A DNA stretch of 14,531 nucleotides from Bacillota bacterium (GTDB taxonomy: Bacteria; Bacillota; Clostridia; Clostridiales; Caloramatoraceae): positions 1 to 14,531 of the forward strand of contig JAEZLD010000042.1 in the NCBI GenBank assembly GCA_023415335.1, in the 5' to 3' direction. The notes under the pieces were generated by a model. The model did no database searches. It was given only the letters and a program-made list of their open reading frames with translations, and was not told the origin of the DNA. Both the position numbers and the translations under genes were made by a program. Below, one piece after another: positions 7,673 through 13,716 of this stretch. Numbering within the stretch: position 1 is the stretch's first letter; each line of letters begins with the position of its first letter.

Positions 7673-7701
7673 AGTATAGTATTATTATTGGCATATGTCA
7701 A
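7673..7701 (-). promoter_or_regulatory. Promoter of the NifX-like gene
   Basis: On the minus strand a consensus TTGACA (7701-7696), a 17-base spacer, then TATACT (7678-7673). It lies about 44 bases before the chosen start. The -35 and the whole spacer are inside the palindrome at 7679-7710. Confidence 0.8.
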
Positions 7702-7710
7702 TAATAATAC
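7679..7710. promoter_or_regulatory. 32-bp palindrome, likely operator of the NifX-like gene
   Basis: GTATTATTATTG (7679-7690) and CAATAATAATAC (7699-7710) are perfect 12-bp inverted arms. The 8-base centre contains palindromic CATATG, so 15 of 16 base pairs of symmetry hold. It covers the -35 and spacer of the promoter at 7673-7701. It is not followed by a T run on either strand. This is what a repressor operator looks like; the regulator is not in the window in any recognisable way. Confidence 0.65.
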
Positions 7711-7803
7711 CGAGTTTATATAGTATGAATTATGCCTTCACTACAAATTATTGAGAACCATCCCTTATTTACGTTTTTTGTGGCAATTTAATACAATCTT
7801 GAC

Positions 7804-7832
7804 TTAACACGAACATTGTTATACGCTATAAT
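7804..7832 (+). promoter_or_regulatory. Candidate promoter of gltX
   Basis: TTAACA (7804-7809), a 17-base spacer, then TATAAT (7827-7832). About 80 bases of leader follow before gltX. The leader holds a G-rich stretch (GGGGGCTTGAGGGG) and a small GGCTT/AAGCC hairpin (7846-7866) of unknown meaning. A TTGACT five bases upstream of the TATAAT-matched -35 is out of register. Confidence 0.65.
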
Positions 7833-7915
7833 ATATGATTATGGGGGCTTGAGGGGACACTAAGCCTATAGTAGTATGAATAGTAATAAATAAACCAAGC
7901 ACAGGAGTGAAAGCC

Positions 7916-9373
7916 ATGGGAGATAAAAAAATAAGAACAAGATTTGCACCAAGCCCAACAGGCTATATGCATATCGGTAATTTAAGAACTGCCCTTTACA
8001 CATATCTTATAGCAAAGCATGAGGGAGGAGACTTCATCCTCCGTATTGAGGATACAGACCAGGAAAGATATGTTGAGGGTGCAGTAGACGTAATCTATAA
8101 CACACTTAAGGAAACAAGGCTTATACATGATGAAGGCCCGGATGTAGGCGGCCCTGTAGGTCCATACATCCAGAGTAAGAGAAAGGGTCTTTACCTGGAA
8201 TATGCCAAGCAGCTGGTAGAAAAGGGAGAGGCCTACTATTGCTTCTGCACCCAGGAACGGCTTGCCCAGCTAAGGGAAGAATCTGAAATGCTGAAGAAGC
8301 CCTTCAAATATGACAAGTTCTGCCTAGGACTTTCCAAGGAAGAAGTCCAGGAAAAGCTTGATGCAGGAGTTCCATATGTTATAAGACAGAACAACCCTAA
8401 AACCGGTTCTACTTCCTTTGTGGACGACATATATGGAAAGATAACCGTTGACAACGCAGAGCTGGACGACATGATACTTATAAAGTCAGATGGCCTTCCA
8501 ACCTACAACTTCGCAAACGTTGTTGATGACCATCTAATGGGAATAACCCACGTAGTTAGAGGAAGCGAATATCTGTCCTCCTCCCCTAAGTACAACAGAC
8601 TTTATGAGGCCTTCGGCTGGGAGGTTCCAGTATACGTACACTGCCCACAGATAATGAAGGATGCACACAGCAAGCTGAGCAAGAGGAACGGAGATGCTTC
8701 CTATCAGGATTTGATTGCTAAGGGCTATCTTATGGAGGCAGTGCTTAACTACATTGCCCTGCTTGGATGGAATCCAGGAACCACCCAGGAGATATTCTCA
8801 TTAGATGAGATGATAGAGATATTTGATTATAAAAATATCGGAAAGGCACCTGCCATATTCGATCCTGACAAGCTAAGATGGATGAATGGCGAATATATAA
8901 GGAAGCTTTCATTAGATGAGTTCCACGAGAAGGCACTTCCTTACTACAAGGAAGCCCTAAAGAAGGACTATGATTTAAAGAAGGTATCAGAAATTCTCCA
9001 CAACAGGACAGAGGTATTAAACGAAATACCCGGCCAGATAGACTTCTTTGATGAGCTGCCTGAGTATTCTGTTGACATGTATGTACACAAGAAGATGAAG
9101 ACCAACCTTGAAAACTCTCTGGTAAGCTTAGAGAAGGCACTTCCGGTACTGGAGGCAATAGAGGATTGGAGCTTTGATTCCATACAAAACGCCCTGTCAG
9201 CCCTTATAACTGAAATGGGTGTTAAGAACGGAATAGTGCTCTGGCCAGTTAGAACAGCAGTATCCGGCAAGTCCTTCACCCCAGGCGGTGCATATGAAAT
9301 AGCCGATATACTAGGCAAGGAAGAGACCATAAAGAGAATCAAGATAGGAATAGAAAAGCTTAAGAATGCTTAG
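7916..9373 (+). CDS. gltX: Glutamyl-tRNA synthetase
   Basis: A 485-residue class I aminoacyl-tRNA synthetase, the usual bacterial length. It charges tRNA(Glu) with glutamate; in bacteria lacking GlnRS it also makes Glu-tRNA(Gln) for the GatCAB amidotransferase. The HIGH-type motif is PSPTGYMHIGN (HIGN at residues 19-22). The KMSKS-type motif is KLSKR at residues 253-257. Other family landmarks are FILRIEDTDQERY, YNFANVVDDHLMGI and HVVRGSEYLSS. The C-terminal third is the helical anticodon-binding domain. ATG at 7916 has GGAG at 8 bases. A GTG at 7907 overlaps that site and is less likely. No T-box is visible in its short leader. The gene is a single unit and faces the HTH-membrane gene. Confidence 0.96.
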   Translation: MGDKKIRTRFAPSPTGYMHIGNLRTALYTYLIAKHEGGDFILRIEDTDQERYVEGAVDVIYNTLKETRLIHDEGPDVGGPVGPYIQSKRKGLYLEYAKQLVEKGEAYYCFCTQERLAQLREESEMLKKPFKYDKFCLGLSKEEVQEKLDAGVPYVIRQNNPKTGSTSFVDDIYGKITVDNAELDDMILIKSDGLPTYNFANVVDDHLMGITHVVRGSEYLSSSPKYNRLYEAFGWEVPVYVHCPQIMKDAHSKLSKRNGDASYQDLIAKGYLMEAVLNYIALLGWNPGTTQEIFSLDEMIEIFDYKNIGKAPAIFDPDKLRWMNGEYIRKLSLDEFHEKALPYYKEALKKDYDLKKVSEILHNRTEVLNEIPGQIDFFDELPEYSVDMYVHKKMKTNLENSLVSLEKALPVLEAIEDWSFDSIQNALSALITEMGVKNGIVLWPVRTAVSGKSFTPGGAYEIADILGKEETIKRIKIGIEKLKNA

Positions 9374-9375
9374 GG

Positions 9376-9410
9376 AAAAGGATGCAGCGCTATGCTGCAT
9401 CCTTTTTATT
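9376..9410 (+). terminator. Terminator of gltX overlapping the 3' end of the HTH-membrane gene
   Basis: AAAAGGATGCAGC (9376-9388) pairs with GCTGCATCCTTTT (9394-9406) around a 5-base loop, then TTATTT. The stop codon of the opposing HTH gene (9392-9390) is in the loop, and its last codons form one arm. Read on the minus strand the hairpin is followed by CCTTTTCCC, so it may end both genes. Confidence 0.9.
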
Positions 9411-10574
9411 TAAATAGTACCTAATAGCCAAGTACGCCACTCCAGATATGATTAGTATCCAGGCTCCACCATTATTATCCATACTGTATTTTGGGCTATC
9501 TGTATAATGAAACGTGCCATAACTATCAACAAAGTTTATTATATAACCGTTCTTGCATACGATTGCTAACCCCAAGCAATATAAAAGATTCTTAACTCCA
9601 TATACTAATGCGAACAGCCTGCCCCTGCTTTCTTTTATTTTTATTACAAACATAATTGTGGATGATATTGCCACAAATGCTATAAGTATTAAAACCATGG
9701 GCAAAACATCGCCCCTAGGACTAGCCCCTGCTATTATAAGTAATACTACAAGTGCAAAGCCAACCCTCTGGATGTTTGCTGGTAGTATAAATATATGCGG
9801 TACAAACATACCCTTAAAGCTGTACCAGTTTTGTATAAGCTGCCTTACCTCAGTCCGTTTCTTTCTCATAATCACAGCACACACAGCAACGCTTATAAGT
9901 GCAGCTAAACCCATGTAAACAGGCAGCACACCCCAATATGACGCCCATGATATTACACTGTTAGTAAAATAATAGGATCTATATACTATAAGCGGAAGCC
10001 CTACAATTATAAATCCTATATCAATTCCAATTACAATACCAGCTGTTTTCTTTAGTTTTTTTATGGTTATGTTTACAGTCTCTGACCATTCGTCAGATAC
10101 ACCCTGCAGCGAAAACTCTCCATTATTCAGCAATATGATTTCCATTATTACAGCTGACAGTGAGAATATGAAGCAAACTGCAAAGCCAACCACAGGCTTA
10201 TAGAAGCTGTATGCAATTGTTAACATGCATATGAAGCCTGTTACCGCTATTGCAGATGATATCAATGACTGATTTTTAAACCTTCTTTCTGAATTTAACA
10301 ATATGGCTCTCACACTGCTTAGGGTTTGACCAGTTGTTTTTTCTCTGTTTTCTTTGACGCCTTGGATTCTCTCTCCCCTCAGCAGTTCATCTGCTGTAAC
10401 ATTAAAAAGCTCTGCAATAACCGGTATAAGCGTTAAATCAGGAGCACATTCATCCCTCTCCCATCTGCTGACAGCCTTGTCAGATACATTAAGCTTCTCT
10501 GCAAGTTCTCTTTGGGTCATCCCATTGGCCTTCCTCAAAACAGCAATAAAGCTTCCAATAGATTTTCTATCCAT
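9390..10574 (-). CDS. XRE-family HTH regulator fused to a multi-pass membrane domain
   Basis: A 394-residue protein. Residues about 8-66 are a clear Cro/C1-type helix-turn-helix (LRKANGMTQRELAEKLNVSD, then KAVSRWERDECAPDLTLIPV), ending in the common ADELLRGE motif. After a charged linker (70-100) there are about seven or eight hydrophobic segments, roughly 104-124, 127-149, 177-198, 212-236, 270-284, 289-311, 328-345 and 371-387. Membrane-anchored XRE proteins of this build are common in Firmicutes, often as sensors for cell-envelope stress or as orphan regulators. No ligand or target is known here. The ATG at 10574 has GGGAGG 9 bases upstream. Two operator-like repeats lie 70-104 bases upstream of the start. 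The membrane part does not match a named family that I recognise. Confidence 0.85.
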   Translation of the reverse strand: MDRKSIGSFIAVLRKANGMTQRELAEKLNVSDKAVSRWERDECAPDLTLIPVIAELFNVTADELLRGERIQGVKENREKTTGQTLSSVRAILLNSERRFKNQSLISSAIAVTGFICMLTIAYSFYKPVVGFAVCFIFSLSAVIMEIILLNNGEFSLQGVSDEWSETVNITIKKLKKTAGIVIGIDIGFIIVGLPLIVYRSYYFTNSVISWASYWGVLPVYMGLAALISVAVCAVIMRKKRTEVRQLIQNWYSFKGMFVPHIFILPANIQRVGFALVVLLIIAGASPRGDVLPMVLILIAFVAISSTIMFVIKIKESRGRLFALVYGVKNLLYCLGLAIVCKNGYIINFVDSYGTFHYTDSPKYSMDNNGGAWILIISGVAYLAIRYYLNKKDAA

Positions 10575-10643
10575 GTAGCTATTCCTCCCTATAAGCTTTT
10601 ACTTTATAGTCAAAATACTATTCCAATCTCTTAAAGAAAGACA

Positions 10644-10678
10644 TGACGCAAATCGAAAATCACTCTCGCAAAACGAGA
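10644..10678. promoter_or_regulatory. Tandem operator-like repeats upstream of the HTH-membrane gene
   Basis: TCTCGCAAAACGAGA (10664-10678) is a palindrome with 5-bp arms. TGACGCAAATCGAAA (10644-10658) matches it at 11 of 15 positions, exactly 20 bp away, about two turns of the helix. Both keep a CGCAAAnCGA core. They stand out as CG-containing sites in an AT-rich gap and sit upstream of a DNA-binding protein gene, so autoregulation is a natural guess. I found no convincing -35/-10 pair here. Confidence 0.4.
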
Positions 10679-10726
10679 ATACCATTATTTAACACAATTA
10701 TACCAAAGGCTTATACTTTTACAATA

Positions 10727-10762
10727 AGAGGGAAAAGAAAAAGAGAAGCTTTTAGCTTCTCT
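10727..10762 (-). terminator. Terminator of the PF06541 membrane protein gene
   Basis: AGAGAAGCT (10742-10750) pairs perfectly with AGCTTCTCT (10754-10762) around a 3-base loop. On the minus strand it is followed by TTTTTCTTTTCCC. The gene's stop codon (10754-10752) and last two codons lie within the hairpin. Confidence 0.85.
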
Positions 10763-11174
10763 CTGGGTTTAATATTGAATTATTAGCCATTAAGGTATCA
10801 TGCAGCTTTTCAAACAGTAGTCCCACAGCGAACCAGGCAGGTATATAGTCAAGCCTTATAAAGCCATTTACTGAAAACCTTGAACCTGAGTAATCCCATG
10901 GACACTGCCCTATTAGCTTATACAGCAGAAAGCCGGTTAAATATTCTGTGGCGAAAATAAGGACCATATATATCCCTCCCCTTACTATCACCGGCAGGCT
11001 GCGAATTCTGTTATGTATAGGTTCAAGTACAATTGCCAGGCCATATATGAAGAACATCCAGATATAGGTCCTACTGGTCAGTGTCGGGTCCCCCCTCAAA
11101 AGAGAGCCTATACCTGTAAACACTACCTCCATGCACCAGCCTGACAGGGCATACAGCACAAATCTTCTCATCAT
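10752..11174 (-). CDS. PF06541 (CmpB/DUF1113-type) integral membrane protein
   Basis: A 140-residue protein with about four hydrophobic segments: residues 5-25, 36-53, 64-86 and 107-124. The start (FVLYALSGWCMEVVFTG) with its Gly-Trp-Cys-x-Glu motif, and the later GQCPWDYSG, match the clostridial family annotated as putative ABC-transporter type IV (ABC_trans_CmpB, PF06541). That name has little functional support and the role is unknown. No ribosome binding site precedes the ATG at 11174 (or a second ATG right after it), and an in-frame stop lies a little upstream, so translation is weak, leaderless or starts in an unusual way. It reads in the same direction as the HTH-membrane gene but is separated from it by a terminator. 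Confidence 0.72.
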   Translation of the reverse strand: MMRRFVLYALSGWCMEVVFTGIGSLLRGDPTLTSRTYIWMFFIYGLAIVLEPIHNRIRSLPVIVRGGIYMVLIFATEYLTGFLLYKLIGQCPWDYSGSRFSVNGFIRLDYIPAWFAVGLLFEKLHDTLMANNSILNPERS

Positions 11175-11255
11175 GTAGATATTATTTTCATATGTATCAT
11201 ATAAATATACTCAAATAATATGGTATATTTTAGCTTAAAATGCCTATAATATTCA

Positions 11256-11284
11256 TTGACACACCTTTTAAGTTGTACTAGAAT
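11256..11284 (+). promoter_or_regulatory. Promoter of the T-box-trpS unit
   Basis: A consensus TTGACA (11256-11261), a 17-base spacer, then TAGAAT (11279-11284), directly upstream of the T-box leader. Confidence 0.85.
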
Positions 11285-11290
11285 ATATTT

Positions 11291-11546
11291 AATAACAAGG
11301 ACATATCCATTGAGGGGAAGCAAGTAAGCTTAGAAGCCTTCTCACAGAGAGCTGCAGATGGTGTGATTGCAGCAGTAAAGGTCCAAACAGAATGGGTCCC
11401 TGAGGATTTTGGGTGAAATAAAGTAGCTCAAAACGCAGTCCCAGCGTTAAAGGGGAAGGATATGAATGTATCTGATGAGTACAATTTTAGGTGGTACCGC
11501 GTAAACACGCCCTATAGCAGAATCTGCTATGGGGCTTTTATTTTAT
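11291..11546 (+). promoter_or_regulatory. Tryptophan T-box leader of trpS
   Basis: This fills most of the non-coding stretch 11175-11561. Stem I closes with GGAC (11299-11302) and GTCC (11396-11399). The likely specifier codon TGG (11393-11395) in GAATGGGTCC reads tryptophan. A stem III-like hairpin AACGC/GCGTT comes before the T-box. The T-box sequence TAGGTGGTACCGCG is at 11488-11501. The antiterminator can form as TAGG with CCTA (11511-11514) and GCGT with ACGC (11507-11510), leaving a bulge TGGTACC for the tRNA NCCA end. It competes with the terminator at 11509-11535. Uncharged tRNA(Trp) would therefore switch trpS on, as known for T-boxes. The far upstream part (11175-11255) is AT-rich with nothing clear. 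Confidence 0.92.
11509..11546 (+). terminator. Regulated terminator of the T-box leader
   Basis: GCCCTATAGCA (11509-11519) pairs with TGCTATGGGGC (11525-11535), with one T-G pair, around a 5-base loop. TTTTATTTTATT follows. Its 5' arm shares bases with the antiterminator. Confidence 0.9.
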
Positions 11547-11561
11547 TGGAGGTGTATTAAA

Positions 11562-12569
11562 ATGGAAAAGGAAAGAAAGGTAATATTCAGCGGCGTTCAG
11601 CCATCAGGAAGCCTGACCATAGGAAACTATCTAGGGGCCATAAAAAACTTTGCTGCGCTGCAGGATGAGTACGACTGTTACTACTGTATAGTTGACCTCC
11701 ATGCCATTACTGTAAGGCAGGAGCCTAAGGTTCTTCGTGCAAGAACTCTGGAGGTGCTTGCCACATATATAGCAGCCGGCATAGACCCTGATAAGAATAC
11801 CTTGTTTATACAATCCCATGTGCCTGCCCACTGTGAGGCTTCATGGATTCTAAACTGCTTCACCTACATGGGTGAGCTGAGCAGGATGACTCAGTTTAAG
11901 GATAAGTCTCAAAGGTATGGCAGCAGTGGCGAAAGCATAGGAGCAGGACTTTTAAACTATCCTGTGCTTATGGCGGCCGATATACTGCTTTATGACACGG
12001 ACCTAGTGCCTGTTGGAATAGACCAGAGACAGCACTTAGAGCTGGCAAGGGATATCGCTACAAGGTTTAATAACCTTTACAGCCCAACCTTCACAGTTCC
12101 CGAAGGATATTTTAACAAATCCGGTGCCAAGATAATGGACCTGCAGGACCCAACAAAGAAGATGTCCAAATCCTCAGACAACCCTAACAGCTATATACTC
12201 ATTATGGACCCACCTGAGGTAATAAGAAAGAAAATAAGCAGGGCAGTTACAGACACCCTGGGAGTTGTAAGCTTCAGCGATGACCAGCCCGGAGTTAAGA
12301 ACCTTGTAAGCATCCTGTCTGCTATTACCAAGGAAGCTCCTGAGGATGTTGTGGCCAGGTATGAGGGTAAGGGCTATGCAGAGCTTAAGTCAGAAGTAGC
12401 CGATGTGCTCATAGCTGAGCTATCTCCTGTACAGGAAAAGGTTAAGGCACTTCTTGCTGATAAGGCCAGCCTGGAGGAGATATACAGAAAGGGTGCTGAA
12501 AAGGCCAACTATGTTTCAAACAAGATGCTTAGGAAAATGCAGAAGAAGGTAGGCTTTATACCAAGATAA
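11562..12569 (+). CDS. trpS: Tryptophanyl-tRNA synthetase
   Basis: A 335-residue class I aminoacyl-tRNA synthetase, near the usual bacterial length (about 330). It charges tRNA(Trp). The HIGH-type motif is the TrpRS form TIGN at residues 19-22 (GVQPSGSLTIGNYLGA). The KMSKS motif is at residues 200-204 (KKMSKSSDN). LLYDTDLVPVGIDQRQH is the family's amino-acid-binding region and carries the conserved Asp of VGIDQ. ATG at 11562 follows GGAGGTG (11548-11554) at 7 bases. An ATG 33 bases upstream lies inside the T-box terminator and would include the ribosome site, so it is not the start. Expression is controlled by the Trp T-box. Confidence 0.96.
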   Translation: MEKERKVIFSGVQPSGSLTIGNYLGAIKNFAALQDEYDCYYCIVDLHAITVRQEPKVLRARTLEVLATYIAAGIDPDKNTLFIQSHVPAHCEASWILNCFTYMGELSRMTQFKDKSQRYGSSGESIGAGLLNYPVLMAADILLYDTDLVPVGIDQRQHLELARDIATRFNNLYSPTFTVPEGYFNKSGAKIMDLQDPTKKMSKSSDNPNSYILIMDPPEVIRKKISRAVTDTLGVVSFSDDQPGVKNLVSILSAITKEAPEDVVARYEGKGYAELKSEVADVLIAELSPVQEKVKALLADKASLEEIYRKGAEKANYVSNKMLRKMQKKVGFIPR

Positions 12570-12622
12570 GTATAATATGTTGGTTTCAACAAAAAAGATA
12601 TTACAAACTTTAAGATTCTTAA

Positions 12623-12662
12623 AAAGCACCTATGACTATTTTTACCATAGGTGCTTTCTTTA
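12623..12662 (+). terminator. Terminator of trpS
   Basis: AAGCACCTATG (12624-12634) pairs with CATAGGTGCTT (12646-12656) around an 11-base loop, followed by TCTTTAT. It lies about 55 bases after the trpS stop. Confidence 0.85.
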
Positions 12663-12791
12663 TAAAATTTATATTACTAATTTAAACAACCTGCCTTTTG
12701 GTGCACCTGTATGCTTTCAATATTATCAATTATACTATTTCAGCCCCAGTTAGCTTTGAGAAAATAAAATCTCACATACATCTAAATAAAC

Positions 12792-12838
12792 AGTACCAGT
12801 CTAAAGCAGATATATTTCCTCTGCCTATGACTGGTACT
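12792..12838 (-). terminator. Nested hairpin, probable terminator of the B12-activation gene
   Basis: AGTACCAGTC (12792-12801) pairs perfectly with GACTGGTACT (12829-12838). Inside it GCAGA (12806-12810) pairs with TCTGC (12820-12824), leaving a 4x4 internal loop. It is 26 bases past the stop of the minus-strand gene. On that strand GTTTATTTAG follows, a weak T tail. The rest of the 12570-12864 gap holds the trpS terminator and no gene that I can see. Confidence 0.55.
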
Positions 12839-12864
12839 ATCTTATCCTATCAGCTCTAATTCCA

Positions 12865-13482
12865 TCACTTGCAGTATAGGTTAGCACATTGACTGCACAT
12901 ATGCTCTCCTTCACTACTTACAATGGAGCTGTCTGCCCCATAAATGTATGCCATGGATTTTACAGGGTATATCATGCAGCCCTGGAAAATATACATCCCG
13001 TTTACCTGCTCCTTGTCAAAGCCTTCAAATATGTCCTTCTGAAAGGTTATTGGAAGCTCCCCGTCTCCCGGAGATAATCTACAAGTAAGGCCCAAGCCAT
13101 CCTTTACCGCACTGCTTCTGATGGTGTCATAAAGCTGACTGCTCATGTCAAACAGTATCTCGTTGGATATTTCATCTATAATCAGCGCCTCTGGAAACCT
13201 ATCCTGAGCAAACAGCCAGTCCACCTCGTCAGTTACAGTCTGACCCAGAGTTACCATGCAGTAGTAAACATGGCTGCATCCATCTATGGTGTCTAAGTCA
13301 TACAGCCCTTGCTTATCCCTACGCAAATATATTCCTTTAGGGCTTATAATGCCTTTTGCCCTCTCATATATCCTTTCAAAGCTCCTATCTGTTTTTAGAT
13401 CCTGGGGAATGTCATAGTAGGTGCCTACAACATCATATACCTTCTGCTGTTTTATATTAATTTTAAAATCAGTTATCACCAC
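12865..13482 (-). CDS. Vitamin B12-dependent methionine synthase activation-domain protein
   Basis: A protein of about 205 residues that looks like the stand-alone activation (reactivation) domain of cobalamin-dependent methionine synthase. Recognisable parts are a middle VTLGQTVTDEVDWLF, a RLSPGDGELPITFQ motif near where MetH binds S-adenosylmethionine (RxxPGY in E. coli MetH; here SPGDG), a KSMAYIYG stretch, and a C-terminal CSQCANLYC cluster. In many Clostridia MetH lacks this domain and it is made from a separate gene; with reduced electron donor and SAM it repairs oxidised cob(II)alamin. I place the start at GTG 13482, eight bases after GGAGG within GGGAGGGG (13496-13489); GTG at 13479 is also possible. 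The longer frame from ATG 13536 has no ribosome site. The promoter lies in a perfect inverted repeat. Confidence 0.8.
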   Translation of the reverse strand: MVITDFKINIKQQKVYDVVGTYYDIPQDLKTDRSFERIYERAKGIISPKGIYLRRDKQGLYDLDTIDGCSHVYYCMVTLGQTVTDEVDWLFAQDRFPEALIIDEISNEILFDMSSQLYDTIRSSAVKDGLGLTCRLSPGDGELPITFQKDIFEGFDKEQVNGMYIFQGCMIYPVKSMAYIYGADSSIVSSEGEHMCSQCANLYCK

Positions 13483-13546
13483 AGCATTCCCCTCCCTTGT
13501 CGAACTTACACGTATTAATTGTACTATTGTATACATGTATATTTGA

Positions 13547-13585
13547 TGTTGAATATGATACCACTTTTTAATATCATATTCAACA
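13547..13585. promoter_or_regulatory. Perfect 14-bp inverted repeat carrying the promoter of the B12-activation gene
   Basis: TGTTGAATATGATA (13547-13560) and TATCATATTCAACA (13572-13585) are perfect inverted arms around an 11-base spacer. On the minus strand the arms contain TTGAAT (13583-13578) and, 17 bases on, TATCAT (13560-13555) with TGG before it, a plausible extended -10 promoter about 70 bases before the GTG start. No T run follows on either strand, so it is more like an operator than a terminator. Confidence 0.55.
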
Positions 13586-13716
13586 ATGTTCTATAAAACT
13601 CTGGAGAGGATAATATGTATTAAGACATGCACAGTTTATGACTGTAGACCCTTTTGTAAAGAGGAGGCTGATTACACAGAATACTCATAGGGTACTGCAA
13701 GCAATTTCCTTCCTTT

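Noticed and set aside
7833..7915. T-box or other riboswitch for gltX
   Set aside because: The leader is only about 80 bases and has no T-box sequence or terminator.
11529..11561. Upstream ATG giving a longer TrpS
   Set aside because: It lies within the T-box terminator and the extension would contain the ribosome binding site.
13483..13546. Cobalamin or SAM riboswitch before the B12-activation gene
   Set aside because: The leader is short and AT-rich, with no conserved B12-box or SAM core.
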